Under the pieces are notes generated by a model. The model did no database searches, was not told where the DNA came from, and worked only from the letters and a program-made list of their open reading frames with translations. A stretch of DNA of 64,000 bases from Clostridium mobile (GTDB lineage Bacteria > Bacillota > Clostridia > Clostridiales > Clostridiaceae). Positions 1 through 9,281 of the stretch are shown piece after piece (the stretch's first letter is position 1; each line of letters starts with the position of its first letter). Made by a program: the position numbers and the translations under genes. The stretch covers positions 1 to 64,000 of the forward strand of contig NZ_JAHLQF010000004.1 of the NCBI RefSeq assembly GCF_018918285.1, in the 5' to 3' direction.

Positions 1-119
1 CTATAATACTAAGAGACTACAAAAAAGATTAAACGGCCTAAGCCCAATGGAATTTAGAGCTTTGACCGGTTAGGTCAATTTTTGTTATTTTCACTGTCTA
101 CTTGACAGGGTGCAGTTCA
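1..119 (+). mobile_element. Right end of an IS3-family (IS150-like) insertion sequence, truncated by window edge
   Basis: Positions 2-73 read as the last 23 codons of an IS3-family OrfB transposase: they contain NTKRLQKRLNGLSPMEFR, the conserved C-terminal run of DDE transposases of this family, then a TAG stop at 71-73. About 20 bases further, 95-119 reads as the terminal inverted repeat when taken on the opposite strand (begins TGAACTGCACCC, ends AGTAGACA), a typical IS3/IS150-group end. The rest of the element lies outside the window. The element ends only 2 bp from the stop codon of the neighbouring TPR gene. Confidence 0.85.
2..73 (+). CDS. IS3-family transposase OrfB, C-terminal fragment (5' part off-window)
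   Basis: This open frame enters from the left edge and stops with TAG at 71-73. The 23 visible residues include RLNGLSPMEFRA, which matches the conserved end of IS3-family integrase-type transposases, where the N-G-L-S-P-x-E-(F/Y)-R motif follows the catalytic DDE core. The catalytic residues are outside the window, so whether the transposase is intact cannot be told. It would cut and paste its own IS. Confidence 0.8.
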   Translation, partial: YNTKRLQKRLNGLSPMEFRALTG

Positions 120-121
120 TA

Positions 122-1810
122 TTAATAAAACATTACTAAATCAGGTATTTTTAATTTTGTATTAGCTTGTGATTTTTGATAATCCTCATAAAGCTTTTTA
201 GCCTTTTCGTAATTATCTTTTACTGTTTTCTTTGTATATTCATCCGTATCATTTGTAAGTGCTTTAACCGCTGCCTGTAAATTATAAACTCCTCTTTGAA
301 TATCTACAGGGACAGTTATATAGTAACATCCTGCATTATTTAAGGTTAATGGATCGTTTTTGTCTGCTTCGTAGGCAAACCTTATTTCTTTTATAGCCTC
401 TTCATTTTTGCCGTTAAGATAATATATGGTACCTAATGTCCTGTGATATTTAGGAACATCATCTTTAAGTTTTATGGTTTCATTCAATATATCTATGGCT
501 TTATCATCTTCCTTTTTTGATAGATGAATAATGGCCATGTTATATTTAATCTCTGCATCCTCTGGTTTCACTATTTCAGCGAATTTAAAATATTCTAATG
601 CCTTATCATCGTTATCTGCATTCCAGTAATGATTAGCTATGTTAAGCATTATATTATAATTATAAGGTTCCATAAACATAGCTGTTCTAAAATAAGGTTC
701 TATTTCTAAAGTCTTGCCTCTCTTCTTTAATATTTGTGGCATTAAAAAAGCATAGTTATCTGGATAATCTTCATTTTTATATAGAGATTGTTTTGCGTAC
801 TCTTCAGCCTTGTCCAAATTATCTTTATTTAAATAGAACCATCCAGCATTGTGTAAAACTCTATAATCTTCCTTATATTTATTTAATAAATCATTTATAA
901 TCTTCTCTGCTTCCTCATCCTTACCTAGGTCTTGTTGTATATTAGCTTCTATTATAGCCTTTTGAATCTTTCCAATATCTTCTTCCTTAATTGAATCCAT
1001 TATACTAGTAGCCTGTGATACGGTGTCTTTACTCATGGAGTATATTTTAGCCATCCACATTTTATAGGCTACATCCTCTGGATTTTTAGTAGAAAGATTG
1101 TGTATATCCTCTAAAAGAGTATCTTTGTCATTAAGTGCAATTTGAACTAACACATCATATATTTTAAACTCATCTTTATCAATATCCCAGGCCTTTCTAA
1201 GAGCTGAAAAACCTGTTTCTTTATCACCAGTGAGCATTAACATTCTGCTATACTCCGCCATATCATAAGATGATTTTTCATCTACGGGATATGAGGATAA
1301 AATTTCTTTAGCCTTATCATAATTGTCATTTGCCATATAAACTGCAAACATTATTTTTATAAGCTGCTTATCCTCTGGGCTGTTCTTTAAGGCTTTTTCA
1401 CCATGTTCTAATGCCTTTTTGAAGTCCTTGTTCATATATTCAGTAAAAACAATGAGATTAATTACATCTTCAGGGTTTTTCTTAAGTTCTTCTATTTCTA
1501 TTTCTTCTAAATATTTTCTAGAGTTCTCTAAATCTCCTGTCACTGAATAAATTTGTGCTATTTTAGCTTTCCATAGAGGAGACTTGTCCTTTTCATAAAG
1601 TTTATTAAACTCTTGTATAGCTTTATCGAATTCTGCGTTATAATAATATTGTTCAGCTTTATTAGTGGCTATACTAAATTTATCCTTTTGAGTTTTTTGA
1701 TAATATATAAACGTAGAAATTATTAAAATAGCCGACAAAATTCCCACTAAAATCTTTTTATTATTCTTCGCTAAATCAACCCAATCCTTAGAGGTAGCAG
1801 TATTGTTCAT
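122..1810 (-). CDS. Membrane-anchored TPR-repeat protein
   Basis: A 562-residue protein with one N-terminal transmembrane helix (about residues 22-41) after a short cytoplasmic stretch, followed by about twelve degenerate tetratricopeptide repeats to the C-terminus (recognisable A-x-x-Y/F-x-x-A-l patterns such as WNADNDDKALEYFKFAEIV). TPR arrays are protein-binding scaffolds; no catalytic domain is visible. The start is the ATG at 1810, preceded by GGGAGGA at good spacing; an upstream in-frame TTG lacks such a site. A sigma-A-like promoter (TTGAGT, 17 bp, TATAAA) sits at 1849-1877. The TAA stop at 122-124 lies 2 bp from an IS3-type end, so the last residues may have been altered by insertion. 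Partner and function are unknown. Confidence 0.8.
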   Translation of the reverse strand: MNNTATSKDWVDLAKNNKKILVGILSAILIISTFIYYQKTQKDKFSIATNKAEQYYYNAEFDKAIQEFNKLYEKDKSPLWKAKIAQIYSVTGDLENSRKYLEEIEIEELKKNPEDVINLIVFTEYMNKDFKKALEHGEKALKNSPEDKQLIKIMFAVYMANDNYDKAKEILSSYPVDEKSSYDMAEYSRMLMLTGDKETGFSALRKAWDIDKDEFKIYDVLVQIALNDKDTLLEDIHNLSTKNPEDVAYKMWMAKIYSMSKDTVSQATSIMDSIKEEDIGKIQKAIIEANIQQDLGKDEEAEKIINDLLNKYKEDYRVLHNAGWFYLNKDNLDKAEEYAKQSLYKNEDYPDNYAFLMPQILKKRGKTLEIEPYFRTAMFMEPYNYNIMLNIANHYWNADNDDKALEYFKFAEIVKPEDAEIKYNMAIIHLSKKEDDKAIDILNETIKLKDDVPKYHRTLGTIYYLNGKNEEAIKEIRFAYEADKNDPLTLNNAGCYYITVPVDIQRGVYNLQAAVKALTNDTDEYTKKTVKDNYEKAKKLYEDYQKSQANTKLKIPDLVMFY

Positions 1811-1848
1811 ATTAATCCTCCCATTATAAACTAACATTTTTACTTACG

Positions 1849-1877
1849 TTTATATAGATTTTATCAAATATACTCAA
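1849..1877 (-). promoter_or_regulatory. Putative sigma-A promoter for the TPR gene
   Basis: On the minus strand TTGAGT (1877-1872) is followed after 17 bases by TATAAA (1854-1849), about 40 bases upstream of the ATG at 1810. This is inferred from sequence match only. Confidence 0.5.
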
Positions 1878-1974
1878 AAAATGCCATAGGATTATAATGT
1901 ATTTTATAGTGACAGAGATATAAAAATACATTATTATTTTATTTAGTAGAATATTTTAAATCATAGGAGGTTTT

Positions 1975-3129
1975 ATGAGTAAAAAGAAAACTTCAAATTT
2001 AGTTGTTACATTTTTAATATTTGGATTGCTTATTTTAACAGGAACTATTTCCTATGTAATATACTATTCTAAAAATATTGCTCAAATCCAAGATACTAAA
2101 GAAAAAGATACGGAAGTTTCCGTGTCGAAAAATGAAGAGAAAGAAACAAAAGAGGCGCCTAAAAAAGACGTTCTCTCTGAAGTTACATTAAGCTTTGCAG
2201 GAGATTCAACTATCGGTCATGATAGCAACTTTGCTTTTGCTAATAGTCTTCCTTATGTGCTTAATAAGAACAATAATGATTTTTCTTACTTCTTTAAAAA
2301 TGTAGCCCCAATATTTAAAGAAGATGATATCTCAGTGGTAAACTTAGAAACTACCTTTACTGAATCCAATGATAGAGAGTCGAAACAGTTTAATTTTAAA
2401 GCGGATCCATCCTATGCAAAATCTCTTACTTTAGGTCATATTGAAGGGGTAAATATTTCAAATAACCATATTTATGATTATAAACAGCAGGGATTTAATG
2501 ATACTATAAAGGCTTTGAAAGATAACAATATAAACTATTTTGGTGAAAATAACGTTTGGACTACTGAGGTAAATGGAGCTAAGTTCGGATTTTTAGGATA
2601 TATGGGCTTTAACGATTACCCTGAATTTAGAACTAAATTAGAAAAGGATATAAAAAAATTAAAGGATGACGGTCGCATTGTTATAATTAATTTCCATTGG
2701 GGGGTAGAGAATAGCTATTACCCTGTGGGTTCTCAAGAAACTTTGGCTCGTTTTGCTATAGATGTAGGCGCTGACTTAATTGTAGGACACCACCCTCACG
2801 TAATCCAGGGTATAGAACAATATAAGGGTAAAATTATAGCCTATAGTTTAGGTAATTTCTGCTTCGGTGGAAACTTCAATCCTAGAGACAAAGATACTTT
2901 TATATTACAGGTTAAGTATAAATTGAAAAATGGTGTTCCTCAGTCATATGCTGTAAGAGCTATACCAACTAGTATTTCTTCTGTGGATTATATTAACGAT
3001 TATTGTCCTACTCCTATGGAAGGCGATAATAAGGCAAGACTCTTGAAGAAACTAAATAATCTCTCTAAAAATGCTGGTTTTACCATATCAGACGAGTTTT
3101 ATGAAATAAGTTACGATGGGAAAAATTGA
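1975..3129 (+). CDS. CapA-family (PGA_cap) membrane-anchored metallophosphatase-like protein
   Basis: A 384-residue protein with an N-terminal transmembrane anchor (about 9-31), a charged Lys/Glu linker (about 38-66) and a PGA_cap domain of the calcineurin-like fold. Metal-site motifs are AGDST (D77), NLETTF, SNNH, NFHWGVE and GHHPHVIQG (about 271-280). Relatives include CapA/PgsA of poly-gamma-glutamate capsule synthesis, but no capB/capC genes are nearby, so a capsule role is not supported; many clostridia carry stand-alone copies. The ATG follows AGGAGG with 4-bp spacing. It sits 62 bp upstream of murT in the same direction, suggesting envelope work and perhaps co-transcription. Confidence 0.85.
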   Translation: MSKKKTSNLVVTFLIFGLLILTGTISYVIYYSKNIAQIQDTKEKDTEVSVSKNEEKETKEAPKKDVLSEVTLSFAGDSTIGHDSNFAFANSLPYVLNKNNNDFSYFFKNVAPIFKEDDISVVNLETTFTESNDRESKQFNFKADPSYAKSLTLGHIEGVNISNNHIYDYKQQGFNDTIKALKDNNINYFGENNVWTTEVNGAKFGFLGYMGFNDYPEFRTKLEKDIKKLKDDGRIVIINFHWGVENSYYPVGSQETLARFAIDVGADLIVGHHPHVIQGIEQYKGKIIAYSLGNFCFGGNFNPRDKDTFILQVKYKLKNGVPQSYAVRAIPTSISSVDYINDYCPTPMEGDNKARLLKKLNNLSKNAGFTISDEFYEISYDGKN

Positions 3130-3191
3130 TGTTATGTATTATAATATACTAATGTGAGATTGCGTGATATCCTAAATTTTAAATAAAGGGT

Positions 3192-4553
3192 GTGTTTAAA
3201 ATTAATATTAAATTTTACATAAGCGTAATAGTTTCAAAAATAGTTATGAAACTTTCAAAAACCTTCTTTAAAGGGGGATCAAATTTCCCAGGAAAAGTAG
3301 CTTTAAAACTAGATGAAAATATATTAAAAACTTTAGGTAAGGATTATAAGGTAATACTTATCACGGGAACCAATGGTAAAACAACCACCACTAGCATGAT
3401 TTATAACATGCTTAAGGATAGTTCAAGAAAAGTTATAACTAACCACACTGGTGCTAATATGCTTCCCGGTATAGTGTCTTGTTTTGTGGAAAACTTTAAA
3501 TTTAATGATAATTATACAGGGGAAAAATATGCTGTAATTGAAATAGATGAGGCAAATGTAAAGTTTGTTACCGAGTTCATAACTCCTGAAATAATAACTA
3601 TTACTAATTTATTTAGAGATCAATTAGATAGATATGGAGAAGTGTACACAACTCTTTTAAAGATATTAGAAGGGGTTGAAAAATCTCCTTTTTCCACTTT
3701 AGTTCTAAATGGAGATGAATCTTTGTTAGGAGATTTGCCAGTACCTAATGAAAGAGTGTATTATGGGCTAAACTTTCCTCTACAAGATTCTGAAAGTCTA
3801 GATAATAATGCTGACTCAAAGTTTTGTAAAAAGTGTAAAAGTCCTTACACATATAATTTTATAACCTATAATCATTTAGGTGATTATTTATGCGAAAGTT
3901 GTGGATATAAAAGACCGCCTTTAAAATACAAGGTGGATGATATAAAAGATCTTTCTAGAGAGGGGTCAGTAGTTACCATTGATGAAAAAGAAATTTACAT
4001 TAATCAACCTGGTATCTACAATATATACAATGCCCTTTGTGCATACTCTATAGGTAGAGAATTAGGTTTAGATAAAGATATAATATCAGCTACTCTTAAA
4101 AATCAAAAAAGTAGCTTTGGAAGGCAAGAAGAGATTAAGATAGATGAAAAAGAGGTTAAAATAATACTAGTTAAAAATCCAGCTGGTTATGATCAAGCCA
4201 TAAATACAGTGTCCTTAGACGATAGAAAAATCAATTTGGTTACAATGTTAAACGATAATTACGCTGATGGAAGGGATATATCTTGGATATGGGATGTAAA
4301 GTTTGAAAATCTTTCTTCCTTAAATGTAGAAAAAATTATGATCTCTGGGGAAAGGCTCTACGACATGGCCATAAGACTTAAAATTGCTGGATTACCAGAA
4401 GAAGATTTCTCTTTATGTGAAAACTACGATACATTATTAGATGGAATTAAAGGCTGTGAAAGTAACGTAGTATATGTATTAGCTACATACACTGCCATGA
4501 TTAATTTTAGAAAATATCTTCACAGTAAAAACTATATAGATAAACTTTGGTAG
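3192..4553 (+). CDS. murT: Lipid II isoglutaminyl synthase, Mur-ligase-like subunit MurT
   Basis: A 453-residue protein. Together with GatD, MurT amidates the alpha-carboxyl of D-Glu in the lipid II stem peptide using glutamine-derived ammonia and ATP. The sequence shows a short amphipathic N-terminus, the Mur-ligase P-loop GTNGKTTT (about 59-66), a four-cysteine zinc ribbon (C212, C215, C234, C237) characteristic of MurT and absent from MurC-F, and a C-terminal DUF1727-type domain. The start is GTG at 3192 with AAAGGG just upstream. gatD follows after 16 bp, the standard operon arrangement. All key features are present, so it should be active. Confidence 0.95.
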   Translation: MFKINIKFYISVIVSKIVMKLSKTFFKGGSNFPGKVALKLDENILKTLGKDYKVILITGTNGKTTTTSMIYNMLKDSSRKVITNHTGANMLPGIVSCFVENFKFNDNYTGEKYAVIEIDEANVKFVTEFITPEIITITNLFRDQLDRYGEVYTTLLKILEGVEKSPFSTLVLNGDESLLGDLPVPNERVYYGLNFPLQDSESLDNNADSKFCKKCKSPYTYNFITYNHLGDYLCESCGYKRPPLKYKVDDIKDLSREGSVVTIDEKEIYINQPGIYNIYNALCAYSIGRELGLDKDIISATLKNQKSSFGRQEEIKIDEKEVKIILVKNPAGYDQAINTVSLDDRKINLVTMLNDNYADGRDISWIWDVKFENLSSLNVEKIMISGERLYDMAIRLKIAGLPEEDFSLCENYDTLLDGIKGCESNVVYVLATYTAMINFRKYLHSKNYIDKLW

Positions 4554-4569
4554 TAAGGGAGGAAAATTT

Positions 4570-5292
4570 ATGGAATTAAATATTTGTCACCTATATCCTG
4601 ACCTCCTTAATGTTTACGGTGATATTGGAAACATTCATATACTGAAATACAGAGGAGAAAAAAGAGATATCAAAGTTAATATACTAAACTTATCAGTTAA
4701 TGAAGAGTTTAAAGGTGATGACTACGATATAGTGTTTTTCGGCGGAGGACAGGATTATGAACAATCCATAGTTTCTAAAGACTTAATGGAGACTAAAAAA
4801 GATGCTATAAAGGAATATATAGAAAAAGAAAAAGTGATGCTTTCAATATGTGGGGGATATCAATTGCTTGGTAAATATTATACCACTGTAGAGGGTGAAA
4901 AATTAGATGGATTAAACATCTTACCCATATATACAGATAGCGGCAAGGGACGTTTTATAGGAAATACTGTAATAATTAATGAGGATTTTTCTGAAACCTA
5001 TGTAGGCTTTGAAAATCATTCTGGCAGAACCTACATTGGAGATTTAAAACCTTTAGGTAGAGTAATAAGGGGCTTTGGCAATAATGGTGAAGATGGTTAT
5101 GAGGGATGCATTTATAAAAATACCTTCGGCACTTACTTCCACGGATGTTTACTATCTAAAAACCCTGAACTTGCTGATAGGCTATTAAAAATTGCCCTTG
5201 AGAAAAAATATGGCGAAGAAATTGAACTATCACCTCTTGATGACACTTTAGAAATGAAGGCTAAAGACTATATAATGAATAAAAAAGATTAG
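4570..5292 (+). CDS. gatD: Lipid II isoglutaminyl synthase, glutaminase subunit GatD
   Basis: A 240-residue class I glutamine amidotransferase-like protein (CobB/CobQ type) that supplies ammonia to MurT. The nucleophile is C94 in LSICGGYQLLG and the catalytic histidine is H191 in YFHGCLLSKNPELADRLL, the same spacing as in the Staphylococcus aureus enzyme. The ATG at 4570 has GGGAGGA upstream and lies 16 bp after murT. The last 13 codons are the first unit of a 39-bp tandem array that continues past the stop codon, so the C-terminal tail (from about EMKAKDY) may be a repeat-generated end. Confidence 0.95.
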   Translation: MELNICHLYPDLLNVYGDIGNIHILKYRGEKRDIKVNILNLSVNEEFKGDDYDIVFFGGGQDYEQSIVSKDLMETKKDAIKEYIEKEKVMLSICGGYQLLGKYYTTVEGEKLDGLNILPIYTDSGKGRFIGNTVIINEDFSETYVGFENHSGRTYIGDLKPLGRVIRGFGNNGEDGYEGCIYKNTFGTYFHGCLLSKNPELADRLLKIALEKKYGEEIELSPLDDTLEMKAKDYIMNKKD

Positions 5293-5448
5293 TGAAAACT
5301 AAAGAATATATAGCTAATACAAAAACATTGATGAAGATTAAAGACTATATAATAAATATAAAAAGATTGATGAAGACTAAAAAACTATATAACGAATACA
5401 AAAAAGATTGATAAAGACTAAAACTATATAACGAATACAAAAGCTTGA
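5255..5448 (+). repeat. Degenerate 39-bp tandem array derived from the 3' end of gatD (5 units)
   Basis: Five head-to-tail units can be aligned by eye: 5255-5292 (the gatD terminus), 5293-5331, 5332-5370, 5371-5411 and 5412-5448. Each carries the core TGAAGAYTAAAGACTATATAA, an AAT(A/C)AAAAA stretch and ends GATTGA or similar. The usual unit length of 39 bp is a multiple of three. Units 3 and 4 together form a 26-codon open frame (5331-5411) whose product repeats the KDYI motif of the GatD tail; it has no good ribosome site and is probably not a gene. Confidence 0.85.
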
Positions 5449-5473
5449 GGGTCAGAAATTAGTTCTGATCCTC
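5447..5473 (+). terminator. Hairpin at end of the murT-gatD unit
   Basis: GAGGGTCAGAA (5447-5457) pairs with TTCTGATCCTC (5463-5473), 11 bp with one G-U pair and a 5-base loop. Only a short T run follows, so it may be a weak terminator or an RNA 3' stabiliser between gatD and the LtaS-like gene. Confidence 0.6.
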
Positions 5474-5512
5474 TAATAAGTTTAAGGTAACATTGGAAAG
5501 GATTTTAAATAA

Positions 5513-7366
5513 ATGAAGTTAGTTGTAAATAATTCATACAAACCATTTACAGTTAGAGATTATATTAATAAAGCTATTCTCATATTTAATGAAAATCGTA
5601 TTTTTTTTCTTACTATATTATCTTTGTTAATAAAATCCATATTTTTTCTTGGTTTTATCGCTTCTTCTTCTGGAAACTACATTGCACTTTTTAAACTACC
5701 TATATATTTAGTTAATTTTATACTGTATGTAAGTCTTATAACTATTTTTCTATCTGTTGGATATTTATTTAAAGGTTTAGGGCAAGCTTTTGCCTTTGTA
5801 ACTATAAATCTTTTACTATCTTTATTTATGGTAGCAGATCTTATATATTATAGAGGATTTCAAAGTTTTATTTCTTTATATAGTTTATCTCAGGGAGGAA
5901 ATTTAGATAACCTTGGGGAAACGATAATTTCAATGCTAAGATCACAGGACATATTATTTATTATTGATATTATAATATTTCTAGTTATAATTCTAAGGAA
6001 AAAGACCAGTTATAGACAAGCTAAGAGGAAAGTTTCTTTGTTTTTCATTTTATTGATAGCAAGTAGTTCCTTATCTTTTTACTATCACTACCGCTACGAT
6101 ATATTGGAAGATGGTAAAAATAAGAGATATTTTCATATATATTGGTCCCCCCTTTATAGTATGGGGAGCATGTCCCCTATAGGATATCATATATACGATA
6201 GTTACCTATATTTTAAAAACTCTAAACAATTAGAGTTAACAGAAAAAGATCATAAGGAAATAAACGCCTGGTATGATAATAAAGAAAAGAATATTGAAGA
6301 TAACTCCTATAAAGGAGCTTTAAAGGGTAAAAATTTAATATTTATGCAAATAGAATCATTAGAAAGTTTCTTAATAGGAGCAAAAGTGAATGGAGAAGAG
6401 ATAACCCCTAATTTAAATAAACTATTAAAAAATTCCCTTCACTTTTCAGAGATATATGAACAGGTTAGCGGTGGAAATAGTTCAGACGGAGATTTAATGG
6501 CTAATACCTCCATGCATCCAGTGAAAAACGGCTCTACTTTCTTCCGTTTTCCAAGTAATAAATATAATTCTTTGCCTAGGCTCATGAAAAAACTAGGTTA
6601 TTATACCTCTGCTTTTCATCCAGATGGCGGTGGATATTGGAATTGGATGCCTGCTTTGCAGTCCATGGAATTTGATAAATGCACTGATGTTACAGGATTT
6701 AATTTGGATGAAACCATTGGCTTAGGCCTTAGCGATGGAAGCTACTTAAAACAGCTAAGCGAAAAAATAATTTCTCAACCTAGACCTTTTTATTCTTTCT
6801 TAGTTACCTTAACAAGTCATATGCCTTTTGACCTACCAAAAGAATATAGGCATATGAAGCTACCTGAGGAAATGGATAATAATATATTAGGTGACTATTT
6901 CCAAAGCATACATTATACAGACAAGCATTTAGGAAAGTTTATAGATTCTTTAGAGCAAAATGATTTATTAAAAGATACAGTACTGGTTATTTACGGTGAT
7001 CACACTGGTGTTCATAAATATTATAAAGATAAACTGGAAGCTATAAATCCAAAAGAAAATTGGTGGTACAAAGATAACTTTACAGTTCCTCTTATAATAT
7101 ATTCAAAGGATTTAGAAGGAAAAAGCTTCAAAACTATAGGTGGACAAATTGATATAATGCCAACAGTAGCTTATCTTATGGGTGTACCTGAAGAAGAATA
7201 TATCAATACTGCCATGGGAAGAAATTTACTAAAAACTCGTAAAAACTTTACAATATTAAGTAACGGCGTATATATAGGTGACTATAAAACTGAAGAAGAA
7301 AAGCGTCACGCCATAGAAGCTCTAAATATATCGGATAAACTTATTAGAAGCGGATATTTTAAATAA
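5513..7366 (+). CDS. LtaS-like sulfatase-family phosphoglycerol transferase
   Basis: A 617-residue membrane enzyme with five N-terminal transmembrane helices (within about 28-190) and an extracellular sulfatase domain. LtaS-type enzymes move glycerophosphate from phosphatidylglycerol onto lipoteichoic acid or related envelope polymers. Metal/nucleophile positions are E281 (QIESLE), the nucleophile region GGNSSDGD and D496-H497 (YGDHTGVH). The nucleophile position, a threonine in well-studied LtaS, is serine here (S323). The length is typical of LtaS (about 620-650). The upstream site AAAGGATTTTAAATAAATG is weak. It follows murT-gatD in the same direction, consistent with an envelope locus, and is followed by a REPIN hairpin. 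Confidence 0.88.
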   Translation: MKLVVNNSYKPFTVRDYINKAILIFNENRIFFLTILSLLIKSIFFLGFIASSSGNYIALFKLPIYLVNFILYVSLITIFLSVGYLFKGLGQAFAFVTINLLLSLFMVADLIYYRGFQSFISLYSLSQGGNLDNLGETIISMLRSQDILFIIDIIIFLVIILRKKTSYRQAKRKVSLFFILLIASSSLSFYYHYRYDILEDGKNKRYFHIYWSPLYSMGSMSPIGYHIYDSYLYFKNSKQLELTEKDHKEINAWYDNKEKNIEDNSYKGALKGKNLIFMQIESLESFLIGAKVNGEEITPNLNKLLKNSLHFSEIYEQVSGGNSSDGDLMANTSMHPVKNGSTFFRFPSNKYNSLPRLMKKLGYYTSAFHPDGGGYWNWMPALQSMEFDKCTDVTGFNLDETIGLGLSDGSYLKQLSEKIISQPRPFYSFLVTLTSHMPFDLPKEYRHMKLPEEMDNNILGDYFQSIHYTDKHLGKFIDSLEQNDLLKDTVLVIYGDHTGVHKYYKDKLEAINPKENWWYKDNFTVPLIIYSKDLEGKSFKTIGGQIDIMPTVAYLMGVPEEEYINTAMGRNLLKTRKNFTILSNGVYIGDYKTEEEKRHAIEALNISDKLIRSGYFK

Positions 7367-7369
7367 AGT

Positions 7370-7425
7370 GGGGACGGGTCGTGAAAAATAGGCATAATTA
7401 ATGCCTATTTTTCATGACCCGTCCC
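7370..7425. repeat. REPIN: inverted pair of REP elements (GGGGACGGGTC type)
   Basis: Arm 7371-7395 starts GGGACGGGTC and pairs with 7401-7425, which ends GACCCGTCCC, giving 25 bp with a single mismatch and a 5-base loop. It starts 4 bp after the stop of the LtaS-like gene. It is the best-conserved member of the REP family dispersed in the window. Confidence 0.85.
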
Positions 7426-7482
7426 TATTGTTCTCAACTAAATAATATAAACAATTCCTATTTATGTATGATGATTTACAGT

Positions 7483-7518
7483 ATAATACCTCGTAGATAT
7501 TAATCTACGAGGTATTAT
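7483..7518. terminator. Bidirectional terminator between the LtaS-like gene and the chemoreceptor
   Basis: Perfect 16-bp stem (7483-7498 with 7503-7518) with loop ATTA. It lies 17 bases downstream of the minus-strand chemoreceptor stop and serves both converging genes. Confidence 0.8.
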
Positions 7519-7535
7519 TTACTTTTCTATATACC

Positions 7536-9242
7536 TTATATCTTAAATTTAATTACCAATTCCCTTAATTCTTCAGAAATTTTCGCTTGATATTCTGCAG
7601 TAGTTTTTACTTTATCCATATTTTCTGTTGTTTGCTCTACATTAGCTAAAATCTCTCCTGTAAAGGAAGCATTGTTTTGCGCACTACTAGCTATTTCATT
7701 TATTGCTGAACTTATTTGTTCTACTGTAGCGTTTATTTCCTCAGTCATAGAAGCTAAATCTTGAGACATATTATTTAAATAATCAGCATCATCACTGTAC
7801 TGATTTCCTATTTTTATAAAGAACTGAAATTTTTCTTTTACTTGATTTTGAATAAAATCTAATATTTGTTGGCTACTTTGTGATAAATTAGTGAAAGCCT
7901 CCTGTACTCTTCCTATGGTAATATGTATTGTGGCGACAGCTTCACTTGATTGTTCAGCAAGTTTCCTTACTTCCTCAGCTACTACAGAGAATCCCTTCCC
8001 ATGCTCTCCTGCCCTAGCAGCCTCAATTGCTGCATTAAGCGCCAGTAAGTTGGTCTGTTCAGAAATATTAGCTATAGTATTTGCCATAACTTTTATTTCT
8101 TCTACTACTTTTCCTTCATCAATTGCTTTTAGAATATCTTTCTCATTTTCATAATACATTTTATGAGTTTCATCATAAGCACTTTGTCCATTCTTTTCTG
8201 CTTCTAACGCCCTCTCTTTTATTTCAATGGCATAACCACTTCCATTAACCGCCCTTTTTGATAGTTCTTCTACACTTGAATCAACCTGTGTCATTGAAGC
8301 AGACATTTCTTCTGTGGTTGCACTCCACTCTTGAATTCCTTTATTTATCTCAATAGTTGAAGTGTTAATATCATTCATGCTTTCTGTTAAGTCTTCAACG
8401 GTAGTAAAAAGTTCTTCACTTGACTCAGATACATAGTTGGAATCTTTAATTATTTCTTTAATTAATTTTTGCATGTTATCTCTTGCATCATTTAAAGATA
8501 GAGCAGTTATTCCAAACTCATCTTTTCTTTCGATTTGAATGTTAGAAGAGAAATCATATTGTGAAAGCCTCTTAGCAAAATCTTGAATTTTATTTAAAGG
8601 TTTTATAATATCAATACTCATAAGCACAATAAATATTGCAGAGATTACTCCCCCTAGAATTGTAGCAATAATTATTAGATTTCTAGCTGCTAAATATATA
8701 GTTTCATTATCCTCATATTGTTTTAATGCCTCTAGATCATTTATTTCTACAACTCTATTTATACTATTAAAAGCATCTTCTCTTAATTTTATCATCTCTG
8801 AATTATATAAATTAAGAGCTTGTTCATATTTATTTTCTTCCATAAGTTTTACTAACTGATTCTTATGATCTACGTACTCTTCATATTTATTTTTAAATTC
8901 TTCATAGAGCAGCTTCTCATCTTCATTCATATGAATTTTTTCATAAATTTTTAGTTGTTCTCCAATTTCTTCTTCTATATTTTTTAGTTGTTCACTACCT
9001 TCTGCTGTATTTTTTTCTAGAATTAAATATATTATATTTGCTCTCATATCATTAAAGCTTCCTTTTATATTTTCTAAGGATTTTATACTCTTTAAGTTAT
9101 TAGAATACATATCTTGAGCATTTTTATTAATGACATCTGTTCCTCTAATTCCAAGAAATCCTGTTACTATAATTAAAGCAGCAAGAAGAGCAAAGCTAAA
9201 CAATAATTTGATTTTTACGCTAATGTTTTTCCAAAAATTCAT
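7536..9242 (-). CDS. Methyl-accepting chemotaxis protein (4HB_MCP sensor)
   Basis: A 568-residue transmembrane chemoreceptor. Order: transmembrane helix 1 (about 11-30), four-helix-bundle ligand domain (about 35-185), transmembrane helix 2 (about 187-208), HAMP (about 210-263) and a cytoplasmic signalling domain with the invariant hairpin tip [19 protein letters not shown]. It would signal to CheA/CheW; no che genes are in the window. Sensor domains of this type are too variable to predict the ligand. The ATG has a weak AAGGAATGG upstream. It lies 39 bp downstream of the EAL gene on the same strand, so the two are probably co-transcribed. Confidence 0.93.
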   Translation of the reverse strand: MNFWKNISVKIKLLFSFALLAALIIVTGFLGIRGTDVINKNAQDMYSNNLKSIKSLENIKGSFNDMRANIIYLILEKNTAEGSEQLKNIEEEIGEQLKIYEKIHMNEDEKLLYEEFKNKYEEYVDHKNQLVKLMEENKYEQALNLYNSEMIKLREDAFNSINRVVEINDLEALKQYEDNETIYLAARNLIIIATILGGVISAIFIVLMSIDIIKPLNKIQDFAKRLSQYDFSSNIQIERKDEFGITALSLNDARDNMQKLIKEIIKDSNYVSESSEELFTTVEDLTESMNDINTSTIEINKGIQEWSATTEEMSASMTQVDSSVEELSKRAVNGSGYAIEIKERALEAEKNGQSAYDETHKMYYENEKDILKAIDEGKVVEEIKVMANTIANISEQTNLLALNAAIEAARAGEHGKGFSVVAEEVRKLAEQSSEAVATIHITIGRVQEAFTNLSQSSQQILDFIQNQVKEKFQFFIKIGNQYSDDADYLNNMSQDLASMTEEINATVEQISSAINEIASSAQNNASFTGEILANVEQTTENMDKVKTTAEYQAKISEELRELVIKFKI

Positions 9243-9281
9243 GTAAAACCATTCCTTCCTTTGTAATTATTTAATATCTTT

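Noticed and set aside
5331-5411. 26-codon frame in the gatD tandem array
   Set aside because: It arises from repeat units of the gatD tail, has no ribosome site and no conserved product to judge by.
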